A stretch of 27,285 nucleotides of DNA from Armatimonadota bacterium (lineage in GTDB: Bacteria; Armatimonadota; Zipacnadia; Zipacnadales; UBA11051): NCBI GenBank assembly GCA_003542955.1, contig DPJP01000428.1, forward strand, positions 32,783 to 60,067, written 5' to 3'. The notes under the pieces were generated by a model that had not been told where the DNA came from, did not search any database, and was given only the letters and a program-made list of their open reading frames with translations. Each line of letters begins with the position of its first letter. The stretch's first letter is position 1. The translations under genes and the position numbers were made by a program. This document shows, piece by piece, positions 17,441 through 24,844 of this stretch.

Positions 17441-18823
17441 CTACTCGATTGTGACTGTGCCGGGTGCGACGTCAGGCAGCGGCGTGATCGGCTGTGCCAT
17501 CGCGTTGCTGAAGGCCAGCGGCGTCGTGCCCTGCGGGTTGATGGTCACCTGTGTGCCGCCGGTCGTCGCGCCCGCGGTGAAGGTGACGGTGAGTATCTCA
17601 GTGGATGTGGTCAGGAACGGTGTGGTGCCTGCAACGGCCACAGTGATAACACCGGGGTTGGTCGTATTCGGCAGAACCAGCGCGCCGGCCGGAACAGCAG
17701 CGCCGGCCGCAACCACCGGGGCACTGAGCCTGGCGGCGTCGTAGTTGATCGTCATCGAGAAGCCCGCGACATCCGTGGTGTTAGACAGGTTGATCGGGAC
17801 GACAATCTGGCCGCCCGCGGCGCCCGTCACATCCCCCGGCGCCAGCAGGAAGTTGTCGACGACAACCCGACGCGTCGCCTGGCGGGTGACACCGAGGCTG
17901 TCCGTGGCGACGGCGGTGATGGTGTACTGGCCGTTGGCGACCGCCGGGTCCACTGCCGCGACCACCGGCGGAGTGACCCTGCTGTCGAACTGGACCGTGC
18001 CGGCCAGGTCGGCGGTGCCGGTGCCGTTAACTGTCTCGGTGTGGCCGCCGAATGTGACATCGATCTTAGCGATCGTCGCGCCGGGCTCCTGAGCCGCAGC
18101 ATTCACATTGACGTTGAAGATGCCTACAACATTGGCGTTGTTGGCCGGAGCGGTAATGGCCACCGTCGGTGCCGCGGTGGTGCCAACCGTGCAGTTGACT
18201 GTCGCGGCGCCCGTCAGCCCGTTCGAGTCGGTTACCGTGGCCACGATGGCGACGGCAGCGCCTGCCGCCAGGCCGAGTGTAGCCGTGTTGAATGTCACGG
18301 TACCGGTGTCGGCGTTGATTGTCTGTGCATTGCCACCGTTGACGGTGATGACGATCTGCGTGATCGTCGCGCCGGCCTCATTGGCGGTCCCGTTGGCGGT
18401 GACGTTGAAGTCGCCGGGGCCGACCTCCGCCGCGTCGGCCGGAGCCGTGATCGCGGCAGTGGGCGGAGCCAGATTGGCGATGGTGACCTGGCGGGTGATC
18501 TGCGTCGTCTCACCATTGCTGTCGGTGACGACCGCCACGACGTTGTGCGTGGTGCCGCCCGCGAGTTGGCCGGTGTTGAAGGTCACGGTGCCCTGGGCCC
18601 CGTTGACTGTCTGCGTCTGGTTATTGAAGGTGACGGCGATGGTCACGATAGTGGCGCCGTCGTCATTGGGCGTGCCGGTCACGGTGACCGTGAAGTCGCC
18701 GCGGACCTCAAGTGCGGACAGCACCATCGTCAGCGTCGGGCCAAGCAGGCCCCTGCCGCTGTGGCAGCCGGCAACCACTATCACGAGGAGAAGCGTTGCG
18801 ACAAGCAAGAGATGTCGAGGCAC
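17441..18823 (-). CDS. Lipoprotein with Ig-like repeats and C-terminal cohesin-like domain
   Basis: A 460-residue predicted lipoprotein. Translation is assigned to GTG at 18823, preceded by GGGAGGG (18831-18837) with a 7-base spacer; this puts a lipobox VAGC with Cys20 right after a hydrophobic signal segment. Three Ig-like repeats follow at about 35-315, recognisable by shared segments such as NDDGATIVTIAVTF, NEAGATITQIVITV and QEPGATIAKIDVTF. A cohesin-like domain ends the protein at about 322-460 (GGQIVVPINLSNTTDVAGF, SMTINYDAARLSAPVV). As a membrane-anchored cohesin it could hold the dockerin-like modules of the two downstream proteins at the cell surface. The longest frame to 18919 would begin upstream of the promoter at 18870-18898, which argues against it. 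Domain identities rest on sequence pattern, not alignment. Confidence 0.75.
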   Translation of the reverse strand: MPRHLLLVATLLLVIVVAGCHSGRGLLGPTLTMVLSALEVRGDFTVTVTGTPNDDGATIVTIAVTFNNQTQTVNGAQGTVTFNTGQLAGGTTHNVVAVVTDSNGETTQITRQVTIANLAPPTAAITAPADAAEVGPGDFNVTANGTANEAGATITQIVITVNGGNAQTINADTGTVTFNTATLGLAAGAAVAIVATVTDSNGLTGAATVNCTVGTTAAPTVAITAPANNANVVGIFNVNVNAAAQEPGATIAKIDVTFGGHTETVNGTGTADLAGTVQFDSRVTPPVVAAVDPAVANGQYTITAVATDSLGVTRQATRRVVVDNFLLAPGDVTGAAGGQIVVPINLSNTTDVAGFSMTINYDAARLSAPVVAAGAAVPAGALVLPNTTNPGVITVAVAGTTPFLTTSTEILTVTFTAGATTGGTQVTINPQGTTPLAFSNAMAQPITPLPDVAPGTVTIE

Positions 18824-18869
18824 AGTCAGTCCCTCCCTGAAGCTTACCTGGAGTTGGCGAATCCTGGGT

Positions 18870-18898
18870 ACGATAGCATGAAAGCCTAGTAACGTCAA
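18870..18898 (-). promoter_or_regulatory. Sigma70-like promoter for the cohesin lipoprotein gene
   Basis: Reading the minus strand, TTGACG (18893-18898, 5 of 6 to the -35 consensus) is followed after exactly 17 bases by TATCGT (18870-18875, 4 of 6 to the -10 consensus). A transcript starting near 18862 would have a leader of about 40 bases with GGGAGGG before the GTG start at 18823. This is the clearest promoter match in the window. Confidence 0.6.
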
Positions 18899-19250
18899 GA
18901 CGAACCGATTGTGGAGCAAACAGCCTCAATTGTGTCAGTCCGGACAGTCGTCCGGCGGCACTCGGGGTCGGTGAGATCGCGCTACGGCGGTCATTGCACC
19001 GGCCTGCTATGCGACCGCGCCTCACCCCCAACTCGCCTACGCCGAATGAGTGTCGCTGACGACGGGATACGAGGTCCCTGGCCTGTCAGTGCGTGCAATT
19101 GGCGTACCCTTTGCCTCTATTTGACGCACTCCCTGACACCGTGTTCCACGGCGCCTGTACCGATTCCTTCGTCCTGCCGAAAAAAATCCCTGCCCGGCGG
19201 CAACTATTTTCGCGCGCGTTCAGGCCCCATGGACCGGCGCGTTGTCTGGA

Positions 19251-19338
19251 GCTGTACCGAAGTCTGAGGGTCGCCGGATCGAGAGAGGCCGGGGTCGGCC
19301 GTGCATGCCCCGCGTCTGCCCGGAGACTTCGGTACGGC
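19251..19338 (+). other. Long inverted repeat, possible structured leader RNA upstream of aroA
   Basis: GTACCGAAGTCT at 19254-19265 is the exact reverse complement of AGACTTCGGTAC at 19324-19335. Adding one G-U pair and two more pairs extends the stem to 15 base pairs (19251-19265 with 19324-19338). The 58-base internal segment contains another hairpin, GGCCG (19287-19291) with CGGCC (19296-19300) around GGGT. It lies 120 bases upstream of the aroA start. It could be a cis-regulatory leader, a small RNA or the end structure of an unrecognised element. I recognise no known riboswitch or RNA family. The pairing is seen directly; the function is unknown. Confidence 0.4.
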
Positions 19339-19457
19339 CCCGCGTTATCTTGCAGAAAGCCGCATCTTCAAGTAATGTGTTACAGCCGCCGGGTGCAACA
19401 GAGCCCGGCGTTCACTGCCCACCGTTCAAGGCCACCTGCCGGGGGAGTACTTCGCCG

Positions 19458-20729
19458 ATGGACCTGCACGTGAGTGGCTCGCAACTGCGCGGACGCGCCG
19501 CCATGCCGGCGTCGAAGTCGCACACGATACGCGCGGCCGCCATCGCGGCGCTCGCCGAGGGGCGCAGCACCCTCGTCAGGCCGTTGGCCTCGGCCGATAC
19601 GGAAGCCGCCCTCCGGGCCGTCAGCGCACTGGGCGCTCGAGTTGAGCCGCGTGCCGAAGCAGTCGATATCCTCGGTGTCGGCGGTCGGCCGCAAGCAGGC
19701 GGGGCTATCGACGTCGCCAACTCCGGCACCACCCTTCGGGTGATGTCGGCCGTCGCCGCGCTCGCCGCGGGGACCACCCACCTGACCGGCGACGAGCAGA
19801 TCCAGTCCCGGCCCATCGGTCCGCTGCTCGAGGCAATCACGCAACTGGGCGCGGAGGCAGTCTGTGACCGCGGCAACGGCTGCGCCCCGGTGACGATCAC
19901 CGGCCCCATGCGCGGCGGAAGCTGCGAGATTGAGTGCCGCACGTCCCAGTACCTCACCGCGCTCCTGATTGGCTGCCCTCTGGCGCCCGACGACACCCAT
20001 ATAGATGTTACACTGCTCAACGAGCGGCCCTACGTGTCGCTCACGCTCGACTGGCTCGACCGGCAGGGTATCGAGTACCGTCATACCGATCTGATGCAAT
20101 TCGACATCCCCGGCGGGCAGAGCTACCGCCCCTTCGAACGTGTCGTGCCCGCCGACTTCTCCTCAGCCACGTTCTTCCTGTGCGCCGCGGCGGTGACCGG
20201 CTCCGAGATCACCCTGCTTGGCCTGGATTTCGATGACCCGCAGGGCGACAAGGCCGTCGTCGAATACCTCCGGCGGATGGGAGCGCAGATCGACATCGAC
20301 GGGCTCGAACTCACCATCCGCGGCGGGCCGCTCACGGGCGGGCACTTCGACCTCAACTCCACCCCCGACGCCCTCCCGGCCATGGCCGTCACCGCATGCT
20401 TCGCCCAGGGAGAGACGGTGCTCGCCAACGTGCCGCAGGCCCGCATCAAGGAGACCGACCGCATCGCGGTGATGGCACTCGAACTGGGCAAGATGGGCGC
20501 CCGCGTCGATCAACTCGAGGATGGTTTGGTCGTCACGGGCTCGCCATTGACCGGCGCGCGCGTCGGCGGGCACGGCGATCATCGCGTGGTGATGGCGCTG
20601 GCGGTCGCCGGACTTGCCGCACAGGGCGAGACCACCATCGATACCGCCGAGGCAATGGCCGTCACATTCCCCGATTTCGTTGAACTCATGCGGTCACTGG
20701 GCGCGGAGATGAGAACCTCCGGCGCCTGA
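19458..20729 (+). CDS. aroA: 3-phosphoshikimate 1-carboxyvinyltransferase (EPSP synthase)
   Basis: A 423-residue cytoplasmic enzyme that transfers the enolpyruvyl group of PEP to shikimate 3-phosphate, the sixth shikimate-pathway step. The substrate-binding KSHTIR motif near the N-terminus, NSGTTLR, the RPIG arginine, SQYLTALL, the ADFSSATFF segment, TPDALPAMAV with the catalytic Asp, KETDR and GDHRVVMALAVAG are all present, so it should be active. The position of E. coli Lys411 (AKTFPDY) is Val here (MAVTFPDF), a difference seen in many bacterial EPSP synthases outside the E. coli type. The ATG at 19458 is chosen because the family sequence begins there and GGGGGAG lies about ten bases upstream; the longer frame from 19242 runs through the hairpin region. 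It heads a plus-strand gene run, 50 bases before aroC. Confidence 0.95.
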   Translation: MDLHVSGSQLRGRAAMPASKSHTIRAAAIAALAEGRSTLVRPLASADTEAALRAVSALGARVEPRAEAVDILGVGGRPQAGGAIDVANSGTTLRVMSAVAALAAGTTHLTGDEQIQSRPIGPLLEAITQLGAEAVCDRGNGCAPVTITGPMRGGSCEIECRTSQYLTALLIGCPLAPDDTHIDVTLLNERPYVSLTLDWLDRQGIEYRHTDLMQFDIPGGQSYRPFERVVPADFSSATFFLCAAAVTGSEITLLGLDFDDPQGDKAVVEYLRRMGAQIDIDGLELTIRGGPLTGGHFDLNSTPDALPAMAVTACFAQGETVLANVPQARIKETDRIAVMALELGKMGARVDQLEDGLVVTGSPLTGARVGGHGDHRVVMALAVAGLAAQGETTIDTAEAMAVTFPDFVELMRSLGAEMRTSGA

Positions 20730-20779
20730 GCGTAAGAAGACAAGCGCGAGACCAAAGCGCCCCCCGAGGAGGAGACGCG

Positions 20780-21910
20780 ATGCTCGGCAATACCTTTGGC
20801 AGGGTGTTCAGAGTGACAACGTGCGGGGAATCCTACGGCGGAGCCCTGGCCACCATCTGTGACGGCGTCGCGCCCGGTCTCGAGCTGTGCGATGCCGACA
20901 TCCAGGTCGAGCTGGACAAGCGCCGCCCTGGACAGAGCGAGATCGACTCCCCCCGGCAGGAGACTGACCGCGTCACGATCTTCTCGGGCCTGCGCAACGG
21001 CTTCACCACCGGGGCGCCGGTCGGCATGATCGTCCACAACGTCGACACCATGCCCCAACACGTCAAGGAATACGAAGATGTGAAGGACCTCATCCGTCCG
21101 GGCCACGCCGAGTACACCTACCGCTGCAAGTACGGCGACTACGCCGACTGGTGCGGCGCCGGCCGCGCATCGGGTCGCGAGACGGTCGGCCGCGTCGCCG
21201 CGGGAGCCGTCGCAAAGAAGATACTCGCCCGCGAGGGCATCACGATCGTTGCATACGTCAAGGAACTCATGGATATCGTCGCCGATGTCTCGGGTATGAG
21301 CGCCGAGGAGCGTGAGGCCAACTCGCTCAAGAACGAGATATTCTGCCCGGACCTGGCCACTGCCGAGAAGATGATCGAGTTCACCAGGCAGATCAAGGCG
21401 GACGGTGATACCGTCGGCGGCGTGGTCGAGATCTTCGCGACCGGCGTGCCGCCCGGCCTCGGCGAGCCCGTGTTTGACAAGATCAGCGGCACGCTCGCGC
21501 ACGGGCTGATGAGTATCCCGGCGGTCAAGGGTGTCGAAATCGGCGCCGGCTTCCGCTCCAGTCTCATGCGGGGCTCCGAGTGCAACGACATCCCCTACAT
21601 GAAGGATGGTCAGGTGCGCTTCCGCACCAACAACTCCGGCGGCATCGACGGCGGCATCACCAACGGCGAGGACCTGCTCATCCGCATCGCGGTCAAGCCC
21701 ACCTCCACAATCTCGATCGCGCAGTCGACCGTGAACATGGCCACGCTCGAAGACGCCGAACTCGCGGCCATCACGCGCCGCGATGCGACGATCTGCGGGC
21801 GCATGTGCGCAGTCGCCGCAGCCATGACCCGCATCACGGTGCTCGACCATCTGATGATGTGGCGCGGCTATGACGCCGTATCCGGCATCGAGCACAAACT
21901 CGGCTGGTAA
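20780..21910 (+). CDS. aroC: Chorismate synthase with an altered active-site motif
   Basis: A 376-residue FMN-dependent enzyme that makes chorismate from EPSP, the last shikimate step. The start MLGNTFGRVFRVTTCGE, RRPGQSE, FTTGAPVG, RPGHAEYTY with the second conserved His, GAGRASGRET, NNSGGIDGGITNGE and the RRDAT segment identify the family. The first signature reads GESYG, with Tyr19 where the family has an almost invariant His (GESHG) implicated in catalysis. In the third signature the usual acidic residue of the xEAM segment is Ala (AVAAAM). The gene is full length without frameshift. GAGGAGGAG ends five bases before the ATG. It follows aroA by 50 bases and precedes a Gfo/Idh gene by 28. 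Probably an active but divergent enzyme; loss or change of activity cannot be excluded. Confidence 0.93.
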   Translation: MLGNTFGRVFRVTTCGESYGGALATICDGVAPGLELCDADIQVELDKRRPGQSEIDSPRQETDRVTIFSGLRNGFTTGAPVGMIVHNVDTMPQHVKEYEDVKDLIRPGHAEYTYRCKYGDYADWCGAGRASGRETVGRVAAGAVAKKILAREGITIVAYVKELMDIVADVSGMSAEEREANSLKNEIFCPDLATAEKMIEFTRQIKADGDTVGGVVEIFATGVPPGLGEPVFDKISGTLAHGLMSIPAVKGVEIGAGFRSSLMRGSECNDIPYMKDGQVRFRTNNSGGIDGGITNGEDLLIRIAVKPTSTISIAQSTVNMATLEDAELAAITRRDATICGRMCAVAAAMTRITVLDHLMMWRGYDAVSGIEHKLGW

Positions 21911-21938
21911 TCCACCTGTTGCACCTGGAGTGTGAACC

Positions 21939-22940
21939 ATGGACAGGCTGCTTGTTGTCGGGTGCGGGTCGATCGGCGAACGCCATATCCGTTGCCTGGG
22001 AAGCTGTGAAGACGTCGAGGTCGTGGCCTGCGACCCGCGCCCCGAGCGGCTCGAGCAGATGCGGCAGTTGTACGGGACTGCCGATGGCATCGGCGACTAC
22101 GCCGACGCGGACCTGGGCGAGTTCGACGCCGTGCTGATCTGCACGCCCACCGACCAGCACATCCCCCAGGCGATGCGCGCGCTCGAGGCAGGCTGCCATC
22201 TATTCGTCGAGAAGCCGATCTCGACGGACCTGACCGGCGTCCGCGAACTGTGCGAGGCGGCCGAGGACGCCAACCTGGTCCTTCAGGTCGGCTATGTCCT
22301 CCGACACCATCCGGCCATCGCGGAGGCCAAACGTCTCATCGCCGAGGGCGCAATCGGCGAAGTCTACATGGCCGACATCCACTGCGGCGGGTTCATCGGC
22401 GACGCCCGCCCGGAGTATGCCTCGCTCTACTGGGCGAAGCGCGCGACCGGCGGCGGCGTGCTCTATGACGCCTCGCATGAAATCGACCTGATCCAGTGGA
22501 TACTCGGCCCGGTGACCGAAGTCAGCTGCCTGGCAAAGCACTTCATGCTGGATGTTGACGCCGATGTCGATGACGGCGCGGTGCTTGCCATGCGTACCAA
22601 CGCCGGCGCGCTCGTGAGTATGTTCTGCAATGATATCCAGCGATGCGGCAGACGCGGCGGCCAGATCATCGGCTCAGAGGGCAATGTCGAGTACAACTAC
22701 CGCGAGGGCCGCGTATCGATCTACAACGCCGAGACCCGCGTCTGGACACACCGGCAGCGCGAGTACGAGCGCGACGACTTCTACATCAACCAGATGCGCA
22801 ACTTCTGCGCGGCCATCCGCGGTGAGGAGCCCCCACGTGTTGATGGTGTCGACGGCGAGTTGGCCCTCGCGGTGGCCCTTGCCGGTTACAGATCCGTCTC
22901 CGAGCGGCGCCTCGTCCGAATCTCTGAACTGCTGGGTTGA
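21939..22940 (+). CDS. Gfo/Idh/MocA-family NAD(P)-dependent oxidoreductase (first copy)
   Basis: A 333-residue cytoplasmic dehydrogenase of the glucose-fructose oxidoreductase/inositol dehydrogenase family. The dinucleotide-binding motif GCGSIG is at 8-13. The family EKP motif carries K92. A DASHEID segment carries H180, a variant of the D-x-G-x-H-x-x-D motif that I associate with sugar-modifying members of nucleotide-sugar and surface-glycan pathways. The substrate is likely a sugar, a nucleotide sugar or a cyclitol, not determinable here. TGGAG precedes the ATG by eight bases. Gaps of 28 bases to aroC and 48 to the methyltransferase gene argue for one transcript. The family call is firm; pathway is inference. 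Confidence 0.88.
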   Translation: MDRLLVVGCGSIGERHIRCLGSCEDVEVVACDPRPERLEQMRQLYGTADGIGDYADADLGEFDAVLICTPTDQHIPQAMRALEAGCHLFVEKPISTDLTGVRELCEAAEDANLVLQVGYVLRHHPAIAEAKRLIAEGAIGEVYMADIHCGGFIGDARPEYASLYWAKRATGGGVLYDASHEIDLIQWILGPVTEVSCLAKHFMLDVDADVDDGAVLAMRTNAGALVSMFCNDIQRCGRRGGQIIGSEGNVEYNYREGRVSIYNAETRVWTHRQREYERDDFYINQMRNFCAAIRGEEPPRVDGVDGELALAVALAGYRSVSERRLVRISELLG

Positions 22941-22988
22941 GCTCGCGCCGGGCCGCCCCAGCATTGCATCCTGTCAGGTGACGACCAG

Positions 22989-23789
22989 ATGAAGGCCTAT
23001 GTCCACGGCTATTCCGAACGTGAAGCCGAGCGCCTCGTCGATCAGGCGGGCGCGGTCTGTGACTTGCTGCATTGTGACACACGCTACCCGGAGGGCTGCA
23101 CGGTGCTCGAGGCCGGCTGCGGTGTCGGCGCACAGACCGTGACCCTTGCCGCCAACAGCCCCGGCGCGCATTTCATCTGCATCGACATCGCCGAGGACTC
23201 CCTGCGGAAGGCGCAGGCCGCCGCCGAGGCGCGCGGGCTGGCCAACACGACATTCCGGCAGGCCGATATCCACGGTCTGCCTTACCCCGACGAGTACTTC
23301 GACCACATCTTCGTCTGCTACGTGCTCGAGCACATGACACACCCCGAACAGACGCTGCAATCCCTGCGGCGGCTGCTCAAGTCGGGCGGCAGTATCACGG
23401 TCATCGAGGGCGACCACGGCTCGTGCTACTGGCACCCCGAGACCGAGGCATCGCTGCGCGTGTGGCACTGCCTGATCGGAGCCCAGGCTCACATCGGCTG
23501 CGACTCGCTGATAGGTCGGCGGCTTTTTCCGTTACTCCGGCAGGGTGGTTCCGAGGATATTGCCGTCTCACCGAGAATGGTCTACTGCGACCGCAGCCGC
23601 CCCGCGCTGACGGATGCCTTCGTCAGGAGGACCATCATCCCGATGGTCGAGGGAGTCCGTGACTATGCCCGGACCGCGGGCATATCGGAGGCGGAGTGGG
23701 GGCGCGGCATCGCCGATCTGCACGCGACCGCGGACCGCGACGACGGGACATTCTGCTACACGTTCTTCAAGGCCGTCGCGATCAGATAG
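22989..23789 (+). CDS. Class I SAM-dependent methyltransferase
   Basis: A 266-residue Rossmann-fold methyltransferase. Motif I is VLEAGCGVGAQT from residue 39, the acidic strand-2 residue is in CIDIAEDSL, ADIHGLPYPDEYFDHIF forms the next motif, and CYVLEHMTHPEQTLQSL is typical of the UbiE/Coq5-like methyltransferase_11 group. The C-terminus (DGTFCYTFFKAVA) is like small-molecule methyltransferases. AGGTGA lies seven bases before the ATG. It sits between two Gfo/Idh oxidoreductases, which suggests it methylates a sugar- or cyclitol-derived product or a shikimate-derived aromatic, but the substrate is unknown. The stop is 11 bases before the next start. Confidence 0.85.
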   Translation: MKAYVHGYSEREAERLVDQAGAVCDLLHCDTRYPEGCTVLEAGCGVGAQTVTLAANSPGAHFICIDIAEDSLRKAQAAAEARGLANTTFRQADIHGLPYPDEYFDHIFVCYVLEHMTHPEQTLQSLRRLLKSGGSITVIEGDHGSCYWHPETEASLRVWHCLIGAQAHIGCDSLIGRRLFPLLRQGGSEDIAVSPRMVYCDRSRPALTDAFVRRTIIPMVEGVRDYARTAGISEAEWGRGIADLHATADRDDGTFCYTFFKAVAIR

Positions 23790-23800
23790 AACGCTGGACA

Positions 23801-24811
23801 ATGGAGGCGAGGAGTTTGGAGCCGATTCGAACGGCAGTTGTCGGACTTGGCCGAATGGGGTTGGATCACCACTGCAGCGTCTTGAGCCGCCTCGAGCAGT
23901 TTGACCTCGTAGCCGGGTGTGATGCGACACCCGCTCGTCGGCAGACGGCCGAGGAGAAGCACGGGATGGCCACGTATGAGAGCATTCAGCTCATGCTGGC
24001 CTCGGAGAACATCGAGTTCGTCACCATTGCCACACCCTCCTCGATGCACCACGCACATGTACTCGAGGTGCTCGCGGCCGGCAAACACTGCCTGACGGAC
24101 AAGCCGCCCGCAATGAACACCGCCGAGTGGGATGAGATGGGCGAGGCCGCCTGCAAGGCAGGCGTCACGCTCTGCTGCTACCAGAACGCCCGCTGGAATC
24201 CCCACCAGCGCGCGGCGATGGCGGCTACCGCCGACGGCCGCGTCGGGCGCGTCGAGGCCGTCAAGCTGATGTACATCGGCTACTCGACCGTCATGCGCAC
24301 CTACGGCGTGACCGACTACCGCCCGCAGTGGCGCGCCGAGCGACGCTTCGGTGGCGGCATACTCTATGATTTCGGCCCGCACCATTTCGACCGGGTCATG
24401 CAGGTCGTCGGCGCCGCGCGGCCCGTCAGCGTCTACTGCCGGCTCGCGAGCAGGTCATGGAGCGATGAAGTGGATGACGGCTTCCTGGCGGTCATCACCT
24501 TCGATGACGGCGTGGTCGCCCATATCGAGCATGACACCGCCACCAGGGCCGACTTGAGCACCTACATCGTGGTCGGCAGCGACGCCACGGTGCAGGACGG
24601 CGTGCTCCGCACCGGGGAGCCGGGCGCACTGGTCGAGGAGAAGGTCGAAATCCCGGAAGCAACCGCCGATGAGTACCACCTGGCGCTGTATGAGCACATC
24701 CGGCACGGCGCCCCGTCGCCCGTGCCCTGGGAGCACACCAGGCGCGTCATGGTGCTGCTGGACGCGGCCTTCGAGAGCGCGCGCACCGGCGAGGCAATCA
24801 GGGTCGGGTAG
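23801..24811 (+). CDS. Gfo/Idh/MocA-family NAD(P)-dependent oxidoreductase (second copy)
   Basis: A 336-residue oxidoreductase distinct from the one at 21939. The nucleotide-binding motif VVGLGRMG lies near the N-terminus. The catalytic Lys motif is DKPPA with K101 rather than the usual EKP. DFGPHHFD (residues 190-197) gives the standard D-x-G-x-H-x-x-D motif with H194. The ATG at 23801 has no good ribosome-binding site. A TTG at 23816 is preceded by GGAGG (23803-23807) with an 8-base spacer and gives the usual short lead LEPIRTAVVGLG, so the true start may be there. It follows the methyltransferase gene by 11 bases and precedes the membrane protein gene by 33. Substrate not determinable. Confidence 0.87.
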   Translation: MEARSLEPIRTAVVGLGRMGLDHHCSVLSRLEQFDLVAGCDATPARRQTAEEKHGMATYESIQLMLASENIEFVTIATPSSMHHAHVLEVLAAGKHCLTDKPPAMNTAEWDEMGEAACKAGVTLCCYQNARWNPHQRAAMAATADGRVGRVEAVKLMYIGYSTVMRTYGVTDYRPQWRAERRFGGGILYDFGPHHFDRVMQVVGAARPVSVYCRLASRSWSDEVDDGFLAVITFDDGVVAHIEHDTATRADLSTYIVVGSDATVQDGVLRTGEPGALVEEKVEIPEATADEYHLALYEHIRHGAPSPVPWEHTRRVMVLLDAAFESARTGEAIRVG

Positions 24812-24844
24812 CGACAGACACGACGGCTTCAGGAGGCTCCGAGG

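Larger units (their letters stand above)
18824..19457. other. 634-base divergent intergenic region upstream of aroA and the cohesin lipoprotein
   Basis: No convincing gene is visible, although open frames cross it. It holds the minus-strand promoter at 18870-18898. Further upstream on that side, CCGGAC/GTCCGG (18940-18945 and 18950-18955) form a small hairpin or operator-like repeat. On the plus strand, a run of seven A lies at 19180-19186, a long inverted repeat at 19251-19338, a weak promoter-like pair (TTGCAG 19350-19355, 17 bases, TAATGT 19373-19378), and a CGCCGGG/CCCGGCG 7-base hairpin at 19387-19393/19404-19410, just before the aroA ribosome-binding site. Base composition is less GC-rich than in the genes. 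Confidence 0.5.

Noticed and set aside
17441..18919. Longer start at 18919 for the cohesin lipoprotein
   Set aside because: It would begin upstream of the best promoter match and put 32 residues before the lipoprotein signal; GTG at 18823 has a good ribosome-binding site.
19180..19186. Run of seven A as the T-tail of a minus-strand terminator
   Set aside because: No stem directly precedes the T-run on the minus strand, and no minus-strand gene ends there.
19242..19457. N-terminal extension of aroA to 19242
   Set aside because: The EPSP synthase family sequence starts at 19458, and the extension crosses the long inverted repeat and has no conserved content.
19458..20729. Val in place of E. 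coli Lys411 in AroA as a sign of inactivity
   Set aside because: Many bacterial EPSP synthases outside the E. coli type lack this Lys in the SFP/TFP segment, and the other active-site residues are present.
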